From Chryseobacterium oncorhynchi (lineage in GTDB: Bacteria > Bacteroidota > Bacteroidia > Flavobacteriales > Weeksellaceae), in NCBI RefSeq assembly GCF_002899895.1, contig NZ_PPEI02000002.1, forward strand, positions 620,001 through 684,000: 64,000 nucleotides of DNA, written 5' to 3'. Below are positions 34,072-42,256 of this stretch, one piece after another. Numbering within the stretch: the stretch's first letter is position 1; every line of letters starts with the position of its first letter. The notes under the pieces were generated by a model. That model was given only the letters and a program-made list of their open reading frames with translations, ran no database searches and had not been told where the DNA came from. Position numbers and translations under genes: made by a program.

Positions 34072-36810
34072 TTACTGAATGATCAGCTTTAAAGTAAATA
34101 ATTTTCTTGCGTGAACTTTTACAAAGTATACTCCTTTTGGAAGATTTTCATTCACTAAAGAGAAACGTTGATTGTGAATATTCTTCGATTCATACAATAG
34201 TTCTCCTGAAGCAGAAACCAATTCAATTTTTTCAATTGGATAATCACTCTTAATAAACGTAGGTTCTCCTGGTTTTGTAGGGTTTGGATACAGAATTACA
34301 TTTTTCTCTGTACTTTTTACCTCATCTACTCCTAAAGTTCCTGAGCTTACCTGAAACTGTACTCTGTTTGAAACTTCTGTATAAGAATCGTTTGTAAACA
34401 TTACCATATAATAATTACCCGGTGTTGTAGGAATTGCTGTTCCCTGAATGGTTTTAGTCCCTTGCGTCACTCCGTCGAAGTAAGTGTAGGAAACAAAATT
34501 ATCATCCGGTGTCTGAATATTTTGAGGATAGATTCCTAACCAGTCTTTAATAATCCCCGGAGAATCCGTCCATGAAGCAGTAATATTCTCTCCCAATGAA
34601 TAAACAGGTTTGTTGATCCATAATTCGGTAACAATATCTCCAACTTTAAAGAATACTTTGTCTCCGATTCCGTTATATCCATCTTCCAGTAAATACTGTG
34701 CGTAGTAATACCCTTTTGGAAGACCTGTAAAGTTAAGAGTTCCGGCTGGTGTTGTTACGTAGTTCCATTTTATCGCGGCAGTAGTTCCCGGAGTCTGGCC
34801 CATTTTATAAATTCCGATCCAGTCTTTCTGCAAATTCGGACCATTGGTATAATTAATAGCAACGGTTCCTCCTACAGGATAAGTATCAGCTGTAGCCTGC
34901 AATTGGACTTTCGGTCCTACATAGAAATTTTTTCTTGGTGTGATTTCTGTGTATCCCCCATTAGCAAAGAACCCTGCAAAGTATTGACCTTTATTAGCCA
35001 GTCCATTATTAAATGTAACTGTTCCTGCTGTTTGTCCGTTAGTATAAATAAAACCTTGGGAAGTGGTAGTGGTTGGTGTCTGTCCTTTTTTATAAAGACC
35101 GACCCAGTCCTGCTGGTTTCCTGGTCCTCCGGTAAAAGTCCCCACTATGGGTTCATTTTGAGCATATTCAGTTTTATCTAAAGTAAATGTCGGGTTTGAA
35201 ACAACACTTCCCGTAATCTCAAACTGCTTCACATCACTCCAGTCACTCCATTCAAGGTTTCTGTCTCTGTAACGGGTTTTTGCATAATAAATACCATTCG
35301 GAATAGAGTTGGCTGCCAACATTACTTTCGTAATATCTACTCCTTCATTTAAGTTCTTGGCTTTATCCGGATTTCCGTTACCATCTTTACCGAACCAGTT
35401 TTCAAAATCACGATACACTTCTTTTTCCACTACAGAAAAATCAGGAGCTTTACTTATTAAGAATTGAGTAGTGTTTAGCAGTTCCCCATTTGAAGATGAA
35501 AATGTACTTCCATTCAATGTCAACGGCAATGTAATTGGACCTGTGAAAGCATTGGTAATGGACGGTTTTGCCGGTTTAGGCTGATTTTTATATCTGTGGA
35601 AAGAATCTACCAATTCATTATTTTTCTTGGTATAAACTCCACCAATTGAATAACATTCTATGTCTACTTTTCCTGTTGGGATATCTACTTCAACAATTTG
35701 ATACGTCCAGTCTGTTAATGTTTTCTGAACATCATCAAAATCCTGCTCATTAGACATTCCCCAATACTGATCCCAAGCTGTTCCTCCGGAAATGATCTGG
35801 TAGTTTGGCGTATTTTTCAGCTGTCCTCTGTGATATAAGTGATGGTGAGCACCTACATGCATCAGATATTTATCAGAAGTTACCAAAAGTGGTACAGCAT
35901 TATTTCTTACCCAAGTGGAAATATCTCCCACATACTGCTCTGCCTGATAAGGCCTGTGGCTTAAAGAAATAATCCAGTCTACAGTAGAATCACTATTAGC
36001 CGCTGTTAGAACCTGCTGTAGCCATGTCTGTTGTGCTGATCCTGTGTGCTCGGAGCTTAAGCTTATAAATAATACGTTCCCTGCCTGCTGAGCATAATAA
36101 TTTTCATTTCCTGAGCTGATGTTCTTATATTTTATTTCATCTATATAGAAGTGAGCGTAATAAGAATTCATCCCCAAAGTTCCATAGGTTTCATGGTTTC
36201 CTACCGTTGTCTGAATAGGCAGATAAGGTGATAACTTCACATTCTTTTTGAAGTGAACATTCTCATAATGATCCAGTGTTCCTACATCCACCTGATCTCC
36301 TACCATAAATGTAAGAGCAATATTATCGGATGGATCTGAGTTGGCTCCAAATTTTTGTTTCAACTTTTTGAAAGCATTTAAAGTAAGACTGTCATATCTT
36401 GGCTCTGCCTTAATCTGGTTATCTCCCATAATTAGAAACCTGATTTTTCCATCATTTGTTACAGCCTGCCCTGGTAATGGAAGTGTTCTGAAATTGTAGA
36501 CTGCAGACTCATTGGCTCCGGTCTTTATTTTATAATAATACTTGGTATTAGGCTGCAGGTTAGTAACTTTTGCAGTGTGATAATAGTAGTTATTATTATA
36601 TCCGGTATCTGAAAAGATGTTCGTAGTCCCTGTTACGGTAACATTCAGATTGGAAGGTGAGTTTCCGTAGATCACAGTGGTTTCGTTATCGGAAGCGGTC
36701 TTCCAATTGACGATCATGGAATTCGGAGTCGGGTTTTGTAGGTATGGGAACAAAACCTGTCCGAACGCCATTTGTGCTACGAAACAAAAAAAGAAGAAAT
36801 AGTGTTTCAT
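34072..36810 (-). CDS. T9SS-secreted purple acid phosphatase-like metallophosphoesterase
   Basis: A 912-aa multi-domain secreted protein. After a signal peptide (MKHYFFFFCFVAQMAFGQ) a fibronectin III-like domain (about 20-110) precedes the calcineurin-type phosphoesterase with its metal motifs in order: GDNQ (about 128), GDQVD (about 170), GNHE (about 205), SLSHRPY (about 287) and GAHHHLYHRG (about 325). After a linker, three tandem 90-100-residue beta-sandwich repeats (about 540-630, 632-722, 723-823) each contain a DWxGxY sequence: DWVGLYKKGQ, DWIGIYKMGQ and DWLGIYPQN. The last 70 residues (ILYPNPTKPGEPTF to a KLFTLKLIIQ end) are a T9SS sorting domain. Probably a cell-surface or released phosphatase. 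Confidence 0.92.
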   Translation of the reverse strand: MKHYFFFFCFVAQMAFGQVLFPYLQNPTPNSMIVNWKTASDNETTVIYGNSPSNLNVTVTGTTNIFSDTGYNNNYYYHTAKVTNLQPNTKYYYKIKTGANESAVYNFRTLPLPGQAVTNDGKIRFLIMGDNQIKAEPRYDSLTLNAFKKLKQKFGANSDPSDNIALTFMVGDQVDVGTLDHYENVHFKKNVKLSPYLPIQTTVGNHETYGTLGMNSYYAHFYIDEIKYKNISSGNENYYAQQAGNVLFISLSSEHTGSAQQTWLQQVLTAANSDSTVDWIISLSHRPYQAEQYVGDISTWVRNNAVPLLVTSDKYLMHVGAHHHLYHRGQLKNTPNYQIISGGTAWDQYWGMSNEQDFDDVQKTLTDWTYQIVEVDIPTGKVDIECYSIGGVYTKKNNELVDSFHRYKNQPKPAKPSITNAFTGPITLPLTLNGSTFSSSNGELLNTTQFLISKAPDFSVVEKEVYRDFENWFGKDGNGNPDKAKNLNEGVDITKVMLAANSIPNGIYYAKTRYRDRNLEWSDWSDVKQFEITGSVVSNPTFTLDKTEYAQNEPIVGTFTGGPGNQQDWVGLYKKGQTPTTTTSQGFIYTNGQTAGTVTFNNGLANKGQYFAGFFANGGYTEITPRKNFYVGPKVQLQATADTYPVGGTVAINYTNGPNLQKDWIGIYKMGQTPGTTAAIKWNYVTTPAGTLNFTGLPKGYYYAQYLLEDGYNGIGDKVFFKVGDIVTELWINKPVYSLGENITASWTDSPGIIKDWLGIYPQNIQTPDDNFVSYTYFDGVTQGTKTIQGTAIPTTPGNYYMVMFTNDSYTEVSNRVQFQVSSGTLGVDEVKSTEKNVILYPNPTKPGEPTFIKSDYPIEKIELVSASGELLYESKNIHNQRFSLVNENLPKGVYFVKVHARKLFTLKLIIQ

Positions 36811-36862
36811 AATAGTTTAGTTTTAAAATGACATATTGAGTTTTAATTTGTAAATCAGGAAT

Positions 36863-36887
36863 TTAAAATCTGTATCTCAGATTTTAA
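36863..36887 (-). promoter_or_regulatory. 5-prime leader hairpin of the metallophosphoesterase mRNA
   Basis: TTAAAATCTG and CAGATTTTAA form a perfect 10-bp stem around 5 nt. It would sit within the first bases of the transcript if the -7 element at 36895-36902 is used, and could stabilise the 5-prime end. Confidence 0.35.
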
Positions 36888-36894
36888 TTTCGGG

Positions 36895-36902
36895 CAAAAG
36901 TA
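36895..36902 (-). promoter_or_regulatory. -7 promoter element of the metallophosphoesterase gene
   Basis: Minus-strand TACTTTTG matches TAnnTTTG and gives a leader of about 78 nt. Confidence 0.5.
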
Positions 36903-37001
36903 GATTTCCCATATAAACTCTGGCTGATGGTATTTTAAAGAAACTGTTAATTTTTAAGCAAAATCAAAATGAAAAAATTATAGTTTTTGCTACATTAATT
37001 A

Positions 37002-37034
37002 TTTGGTGTATTCAAAAACTATTTTGTATATTTG
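37002..37034 (+). promoter_or_regulatory. Promoter of rplS
   Basis: TTTG (37002-37005), 21 bp spacer, TATATTTG (37027-37034): an exact -33/-7 Bacteroidetes promoter. The leader is about 60 nt and has a GCAAC/GTTGC complement (37034-37038, 37071-37075). Confidence 0.75.
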
Positions 37035-37102
37035 CAACCTGTTATTCAACCTCTGACGATAAACGTGTAAGTTGCTTAGCATTAACATTTTATTTTATAA
37101 TA

Positions 37103-37459
37103 ATGGATTTATTAAAGTACGTACAAGACAAGTACATTGCGAAAAAAGAATTCCCTGAATTCAAAGCAGGTGATACAATTACAGTGTATTACGAAATTAA
37201 AGAAGGACAAAAGACAAGAACTCAGTTCTTCAAAGGGACAGTTATCCAATTAAGAGGTAGCGGTTCTACAAAAACTTTCACAATCAGAAAAATGAGTGGT
37301 GATGTAGGTGTAGAAAGAGTATTCCCTATCAACTTACCTGCACTTCAAAAAATTGAGGTTGACAGAAGAGGTAGAGTTAGAAGAGCTAGAATCTATTACT
37401 TCAGAGATCTTAGAGGTAAAAAAGCGAGAATTAAAGACGCTGCTTACAAGAAGAAATAA
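37103..37459 (+). CDS. rplS: 50S ribosomal protein L19
   Basis: A 118-aa protein that fits bacterial L19 throughout: the beta-barrel segment FKAGDTITVYYEIKEGQKTR, FKGTVIQLRGSGSTKTFTIR, then VERVFPINLPALQKIEV and the basic RRGRVRRARIYYFRDLRGKK end. It lies at the 30S-50S interface. It is a single-gene transcription unit with a strong promoter and a bidirectional terminator; trmD and rimM, neighbours in other bacteria, are not present here. Codon use is strongly biased, as expected for a ribosomal gene. Confidence 0.97.
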   Translation: MDLLKYVQDKYIAKKEFPEFKAGDTITVYYEIKEGQKTRTQFFKGTVIQLRGSGSTKTFTIRKMSGDVGVERVFPINLPALQKIEVDRRGRVRRARIYYFRDLRGKKARIKDAAYKKK

Positions 37460-37480
37460 TTCAGACAACAATACATACAA

Positions 37481-37516
37481 AAAGAGACTGTTTACTTGTA
37501 AACAGTCTCTTTTCTT
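37481..37516. terminator. Bidirectional terminator after rplS
   Basis: AAAGAGACTGTTTA and TAAACAGTCTCTTT form a 14-bp stem with a 4-nt loop. T-runs on both sides suit the convergent SRPBCC gene. Confidence 0.88.
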
Positions 37517-37535
37517 TTATATATATCTTAGCTTA

Positions 37536-37979
37536 TTATTCTTTATATGGAATTCCTTTTCCTGTTTCCAGAAATAGTTTCAAACTATTGATAAACTGTA
37601 TCCAGCCATTAGAGCATATGTCATAGCACTCAATAAGCGGATGCAAACCCATATGGGTAAGCGTCAGCAGAGTCATATTTTCTTTCTCCTCTATATCCCA
37701 AATCACGGTAGTACCAATCCATTCTGTTTGATTCTTCAGTTCAGGAATGGCAATCAACGAATCTTCAATATACCAGATAATCTTTGAATTGCTTTCGATC
37801 TCTTTTACTTGTATTGTCTTGTGAATATGATCACCAAACCGTACAGTAAATACCTCACCCGCTTTCCCAGATGCTCCTTTAAACATTTCAGACCACCAAA
37901 GAGGAACTTTGTGAGCCAGAGCATCATATACTTTATCTGGTTTAGCTTTTATGTCGATTGTATTGCTGTAATTATCCAT
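37536..37979 (-). CDS. SRPBCC (AHSA1-like) domain protein
   Basis: A 147-aa START-like protein: first strand NTIDIKAKPDKVYDAL, VPLWWSEMFKGASGKAGEVF, GDHIHKTIQVKEIES, and the final helix IECYDICSNGWIQFINSLKLFLETGKG. Such proteins form a hydrophobic cavity. Those of this length in Bacteroidetes are annotated as ATPase-activator or polyketide-cyclase-like and lack a known substrate. It lies 101 bp downstream of an AraC gene on the same strand. Confidence 0.82.
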   Translation of the reverse strand: MDNYSNTIDIKAKPDKVYDALAHKVPLWWSEMFKGASGKAGEVFTVRFGDHIHKTIQVKEIESNSKIIWYIEDSLIAIPELKNQTEWIGTTVIWDIEEKENMTLLTLTHMGLHPLIECYDICSNGWIQFINSLKLFLETGKGIPYKE

Positions 37980-38080
37980 AAAATGTATTCTGTTTGGTTA
38001 TACAATTTTATGTCAATTATTTTTCAGACGTCTTTGCATAAGGCAAGAAATCCTTTAAAAATACATTACCTTATAAATTT

Positions 38081-38863
38081 CTATTCGTTTTTCATTAGAT
38101 ATTGCAATGGCGTAGATCCTGTATGTTTTTTGAAGAATTCTATAAATGCACTATCTGATGAAAAGTCCAGAATATGAGATACCTCTCCTATGGAGTTTCC
38201 CTCCACCAAAAGTTCAATAGATCTCTGAAGACGCCATTGCTGTCTCCATTCCTGATAAGACAGTCCGGTTTCTTTTTTAAAAATACGGGTTATTGTTTTT
38301 TCTACTACCCCAGTTTCCTCTGCTAGTTTTTTCAGCATAGGTGGGATAGATAGCCGTTTTGTCCATTCTTCTATTATATTCTTAAAACGTCTGTCCTGAG
38401 GCATATTAAGTTCTAATTTTTCTTCAGGCGCATCATCCATTTCATTCCAGAATACTTTTAAAATATTATCCTGATTCTTACTAAGAACATCCCAATCCCA
38501 GAAGCAGATTCTTTCAATAATCTCTTTCAACAATGGATTTACATGTAAAACCTTAAGGCTGGAATTCATGTGCTTTTCTGCATACTCCTCATCAAAATAA
38601 ATGGATCTGTACGCTACTATATTTCGGAAATTCACCCGATGAACTTCATTGGCCGGAATCCAAAGCATTCTGAACGGAGGCAGCACAAACTGTTTATCTG
38701 ATGTGGTAACCGTCATACAACCGGACGGAGCATACAGCAACTGCGCTTTGGTCGTATGGAAATGAAATCCGGAATCATGCATCACCATATCGGAAGCAAT
38801 TCCAATTACTTTTTCCTGAAGAGAATCTGCATCAAATTCTTCATTTTGCCCAAGTATAGCCAT
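38081..38863 (-). CDS. AraC family transcriptional regulator
   Basis: A 260-aa regulator with an N-terminal cupin sensor (about residues 30-105: HTTKAQLLYAPSGCMTVTT, LPPFRMLWIPANEVHRV) and a C-terminal double HTH (about 165-258: LKKLAEETGVVEKTITRIFK, then SIGEVSHILDFSSDSAFIEFFKKHTGSTPLQY). It is divergent from the MFS transporter gene with a 75-bp intergenic region, a layout that usually means it controls that gene. Confidence 0.9.
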   Translation of the reverse strand: MAILGQNEEFDADSLQEKVIGIASDMVMHDSGFHFHTTKAQLLYAPSGCMTVTTSDKQFVLPPFRMLWIPANEVHRVNFRNIVAYRSIYFDEEYAEKHMNSSLKVLHVNPLLKEIIERICFWDWDVLSKNQDNILKVFWNEMDDAPEEKLELNMPQDRRFKNIIEEWTKRLSIPPMLKKLAEETGVVEKTITRIFKKETGLSYQEWRQQWRLQRSIELLVEGNSIGEVSHILDFSSDSAFIEFFKKHTGSTPLQYLMKNE

Positions 38864-38938
38864 GTCCTATTTTTGATGTTTTTTGTTTTTATATCATTAT
38901 GAATATACACTAAAATTTTCAAAACTTTGCAGAAAAAA

Positions 38939-40084
38939 ATGAAAAAGACAAACCCACTTTGGTTACTGACCCTGCTGGTAATGCTTCCTCAGTTTGTAGA
39001 AACCATCTACAGTCCTGTTTTACCAATGGTTCAGGAAAAATTTGAGGTGAATGAGGAATCTACTACATTAACCATCAGTTTATATTTTATAGCTTTCGCT
39101 CTGGGAGTTGCATTTTGGGGAGTACAATGTGACAGGATCGGAAGAAAAAGATCTTTGGAGTACGGATTGATCACTTACGGAATAGGAACTTTTGCTGCCG
39201 TTTTTGCCCCTAGCTTCATCGTTCTGCTTTCCGCAAGAATAGTTTCAGCTTTTGGAATTGCCGTAGGTTCAATTGTTACCCAGACCATCCTACGGGACAC
39301 TTATGACAAGGACCACATCAATAAAGTATTTTCCTGGATAGGGATCGGCTTATCCATCAGCCCAATTATCGGAATGACCTCAGGCTCTGTACTTGCTTCA
39401 ACTACAGGACATCAAGGTGTTTTTATCACTTTATATCTGCTTGCTATATTATTTTATATTCTTTCAAGAAAAAAGATCTCTGAAACCCGAGATTCAGGAA
39501 AAGAAATAAATATCCGTACTCTCTTCCATCTATTAAAAAGAATGCTTGGTGATCGGGAGATTATCAGATGCTGCTTACTTATTATGAGTTTTAATGTTCT
39601 GTTATTTTCGTATTATTCACTAGCTCCATTTATTTTTAAGGAGCAACAGTATTCATCCTATATTTTTGGATACAGCAGTATCATATTGGCTGCTGGTACT
39701 TTTACAGGAGCTAAACTTAACAGATTTTTGTTATTAAAAAGTATTTCGCCTAAAATTTTAGTTAACGGAAGTATAATAGGCGCATTTGTAGCTTCTACTT
39801 TTGTCTGGATAGTAATGGATTATGGAATCTATTTCTTAATCCCTTACTTTTTTATTGTTATGGCATTCAGTATGGCCATTCCTAATATTTTAAGCACTGC
39901 CTTACTTCATTATAAAAATGAAACGGGAAGCGCAGGTGCTTTACTGGGTCTCATTTATTATATATTGATAGGTATTGGACTGATAAGTATTGGATGGATT
40001 CAAAACCTGGGTATCTCATGTATTATCTTTTCCGGTATTGGTGTTTTGGCTTTATTGATTCAGTTAAAAAGGAAGGCCGTTTAA
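38939..40084 (+). CDS. Bcr/CflA-type MFS multidrug efflux transporter
   Basis: A 381-aa membrane protein with about twelve helices. The MFS motif A is seen after helix 2 as GVQCDRIGRKRSLEYGL. The ATG at 38939 (MKKTNPLWLLTLLVMLPQFV) is chosen over a TTG four codons upstream, which overlaps an AACTTTG promoter-like element. VETIYSPVLPMVQEKF matches the Bcr/CflA group (drug and small-molecule export). The divergent AraC gene probably regulates it. Its stop codon abuts the stop of the next minus-strand gene. Confidence 0.87.
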   Translation: MKKTNPLWLLTLLVMLPQFVETIYSPVLPMVQEKFEVNEESTTLTISLYFIAFALGVAFWGVQCDRIGRKRSLEYGLITYGIGTFAAVFAPSFIVLLSARIVSAFGIAVGSIVTQTILRDTYDKDHINKVFSWIGIGLSISPIIGMTSGSVLASTTGHQGVFITLYLLAILFYILSRKKISETRDSGKEINIRTLFHLLKRMLGDREIIRCCLLIMSFNVLLFSYYSLAPFIFKEQQYSSYIFGYSSIILAAGTFTGAKLNRFLLLKSISPKILVNGSIIGAFVASTFVWIVMDYGIYFLIPYFFIVMAFSMAIPNILSTALLHYKNETGSAGALLGLIYYILIGIGLISIGWIQNLGISCIIFSGIGVLALLIQLKRKAV

Positions 40085-40100
40085 CTATAAACGGTCTTTT
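40076..40100. terminator. Hairpin across the abutting stop codons of the MFS and DUF3592 genes
   Basis: CCGTTTA (40077-40083) and TAAACGG (40087-40093) pair around three bases. The plus-strand TAA and minus-strand TAG occupy bases 40082-40087 with no gap. T-rich runs follow on the plus side, and an A-rich run on the other side gives T-runs on the minus strand. Confidence 0.65.
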
Positions 40101-40576
40101 CTTTTAAATAACAAGTCGATATAATATTTAAGGACAAACAATCCTATTCCTAATGGGATCATTGAAAAGCAAAGAATCATAAACGGCCAAAACCATAAAT
40201 GCCAAAACCCACCACGAATGGCTTTTGACGGATTATCCTTGTCAAAATATACGATTACTTCATTGGACCACGCCTTATTGCTGGAGCTGTAATCTGCATA
40301 AAGCTCATGAGGCTGATTGGATGTATCATAGTATCTGATTATAGGAGAATACATTTTGGTATATCCGCCATCGTCGTCCTTTGACCAACTTTCTTCGTAG
40401 CCGGTAATGTTTCCTCCTGTTTTAATGCCATTGGAGACCAGCTCTATATGTCTGGAAAATTTACTGTAGCTATAATAAACTCCTCCCCCTCCCATTCCTA
40501 GAAATAAAAGCATAAATATAACAGAGAAAAAAACTACCCAAAAACTATCGCCTTTCTTTTCCTTATTGAATTTCAT
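40085..40576 (-). CDS. DUF3592 membrane protein
   Basis: A 163-aa protein with a first helix (about residues 12-36), an extracytoplasmic domain and a C-terminal helix (about 128-153) followed by a basic tail. The domain VSNGIKTGGNITGYEESW, YSPIIRYYD and NEVIVYFDKDNPSKAIRGG matches DUF3592, where the strand pattern is close to a small OB-like fold. It is the last gene of the six-gene group beginning at the 329-aa gene; the gap to the upstream gene is 27 bp. Candidate immunity or accessory protein. Confidence 0.75.
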   Translation of the reverse strand: MKFNKEKKGDSFWVVFFSVIFMLLFLGMGGGGVYYSYSKFSRHIELVSNGIKTGGNITGYEESWSKDDDGGYTKMYSPIIRYYDTSNQPHELYADYSSSNKAWSNEVIVYFDKDNPSKAIRGGFWHLWFWPFMILCFSMIPLGIGLFVLKYYIDLLFKRKDRL

Positions 40577-40603
40577 ATCTGTATTTTAATGATCAATATA
40601 TAT

Positions 40604-41314
40604 TTATTTATTCTGAGAAATTAATTGCTTTTCCCTGATCATCATCATTAAAAAAGATAAGTTAAACGCCAGTAAAGCTGCCGGCACAAAGGATTCCTCA
40701 GTCTTTCCCGAAAAATAGATTCGTACTGCATATAAAATGATAAATATGGGTATTGAGATTTTAAAACTATTCATGATGAGGCTCAATCTATTAGCCACAT
40801 TGAACATCATATCTTTTGCTTCATGCTTTAATTGATAATAGAGAAATAAAGTCAACAGTAAGCAAGGTATTAATATTTCAATATTCTTTATCATTACTTC
40901 ATTAAGCCCTATTACCAGCTTAAAAAAGTCTCCAAAAGGAGATTTTAAGATCAAGACAATAAAAAGAGATCCTAAAATAAGAATTGCTGCCAACATAGAT
41001 AAGAATGCTTTACGCTTATTCACTCCCTGGCTTTGCATATCTTCCAGATATTTCGAATACATTACTTTCAATCCTGCAATTTTTTCATTTTTACTATTCT
41101 TAATCTTATTGTACAATAGGTACAAGAATAAGACTTCTGCCTGAAAGAAATTGATTACAATGACTTTTTCAAACTCAAAAAAGGTTTCCCTATTCAAGGA
41201 AAACCATAGATCTATATAGGAGCTTATGAAAACATATACGATGGCATAAATCTGAAAAAACAGCAAGAAGTTTCTTCCTAAAAAACTTAAAATGCCCTGT
41301 ATTCTACTTGTCAA
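40604..41314 (-). CDS. Polytopic membrane protein of unknown function, TTG start
   Basis: A 236-aa protein with about six hydrophobic helices (around residues 16-35, 49-66, 107-125, 141-159, 185-202 and 212-226) and a short basic N-terminus. The start is TTG: a stop lies two codons upstream and no earlier ATG exists. Nothing recognisable in sequence. It lies 45 bp after the lipoprotein gene in the PAAR-like cluster. Its small multi-helix form in this context suits an immunity protein for a membrane-active effector, which is an inference. Confidence 0.65.
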   Translation of the reverse strand: MTSRIQGILSFLGRNFLLFFQIYAIVYVFISSYIDLWFSLNRETFFEFEKVIVINFFQAEVLFLYLLYNKIKNSKNEKIAGLKVMYSKYLEDMQSQGVNKRKAFLSMLAAILILGSLFIVLILKSPFGDFFKLVIGLNEVMIKNIEILIPCLLLTLFLYYQLKHEAKDMMFNVANRLSLIMNSFKISIPIFIILYAVRIYFSGKTEESFVPAALLAFNLSFLMMMIREKQLISQNK

Positions 41315-41359
41315 AGTTTACGTATTTAAATGCTGTAATTTGTATTGAAAAATAATCGA

Positions 41360-42256
41360 CTATAAGATAATTTCTAAAGGAGAATTTTTGTTTTTTCTAT
41401 AAAATAATATATACTCCATAAATGCTTCTTTCTCATCCTGATTATCAATAAATACCCCCGGGGCATCGTCTTTCTTTTGAAGACCAACTAGTTTTCCGTT
41501 TCCATAAAATACGAGTTTATAATTTTCTAATGGAAATAGCTTCACTTTATCATTTTCAATACCCGAAACATAGGAGTTTTCAGCTTGCCCTCTCTGTTCT
41601 TTTGTATAGTACATTGATGCAAAGGTATTATCTTGTCTCAATTTTGTAAGTTCTTTATATTTAGCCAGATCAGCATTTTTAAATGCATCTGTATATTCTA
41701 TATATTTTTTTCCCAATTCCTTTAAGATCACTGCCTGATCTTCTTTTGTAAGATCTACACCTTGTTTCCAATCTGTTAATTCATAGGGAACATTTGCAAC
41801 AAATGATTTTTCCATGGCAAAACTTCCTGAGTTTTTGGGGTCAACAGGAGGTGTTTTATAAGAAAACTTGGTTTGTCTTTCTCTAGCTTCTCCTTTGGGA
41901 TATTCATCCACTGTTAAGGATACTTCAGCTCCGGAAGGAAGCGGTTTTCCCTCTGCAACTGAAATCATTTTCATAGAAATTCTTTGCTCTCCACTTTTCG
42001 GGATAAAGCTATTAACAGGTAATCTAAATGCTGTTGCACCAACATTATAATGAAAATAGACAGGAACATCATTAATATAAATTTCAAAATAACAACCACG
42101 GGCATCAATTGCTAATTCATACATGGGCTGATTGGTGTCAATTTTTTTTTCCATTTCTATTTCTTTGGTATTAGATTTTTTTGTACATCCGAAACTTACT
42201 ATCATAATTAAAAAAATTACGCAGTAAATTACTTTATTTGCTATCCTTTTCGTCAT
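41360..42256 (-). CDS. Lipoprotein of unknown function in the PAAR-like cluster
   Basis: A 298-aa protein from the start at 42256 (MTKRIANKVIYCVIFLIMIV), which gives a lipoprotein signal with VSFGC and Cys24; an alternative ATG at 42280 only adds eight polar residues. A beta-rich N-terminal domain (about 43-130, ELAIDARGCYFEIYINDVPV) is followed by a helical part (LTKEDQAVILKELGKKYIEYTD-like) and a C-terminal strand region. It overlaps the 938-aa gene by 23 bp, so translation is coupled. A periplasmic lipoprotein directly after an effector-like gene suggests immunity or delivery; sequence alone does not decide. Confidence 0.7.
   Translation of the reverse strand: MTKRIANKVIYCVIFLIMIVSFGCTKKSNTKEIEMEKKIDTNQPMYELAIDARGCYFEIYINDVPVYFHYNVGATAFRLPVNSFIPKSGEQRISMKMISVAEGKPLPSGAEVSLTVDEYPKGEARERQTKFSYKTPPVDPKNSGSFAMEKSFVANVPYELTDWKQGVDLTKEDQAVILKELGKKYIEYTDAFKNADLAKYKELTKLRQDNTFASMYYTKEQRGQAENSYVSGIENDKVKLFPLENYKLVFYGNGKLVGLQKKDDAPGVFIDNQDEKEAFMEYILFYRKNKNSPLEIIL

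Noticed and set aside
38927..38938. TTG start for the MFS transporter
   Set aside because: It falls inside a promoter-like AACTTTG, and the ATG four codons on matches the family start.
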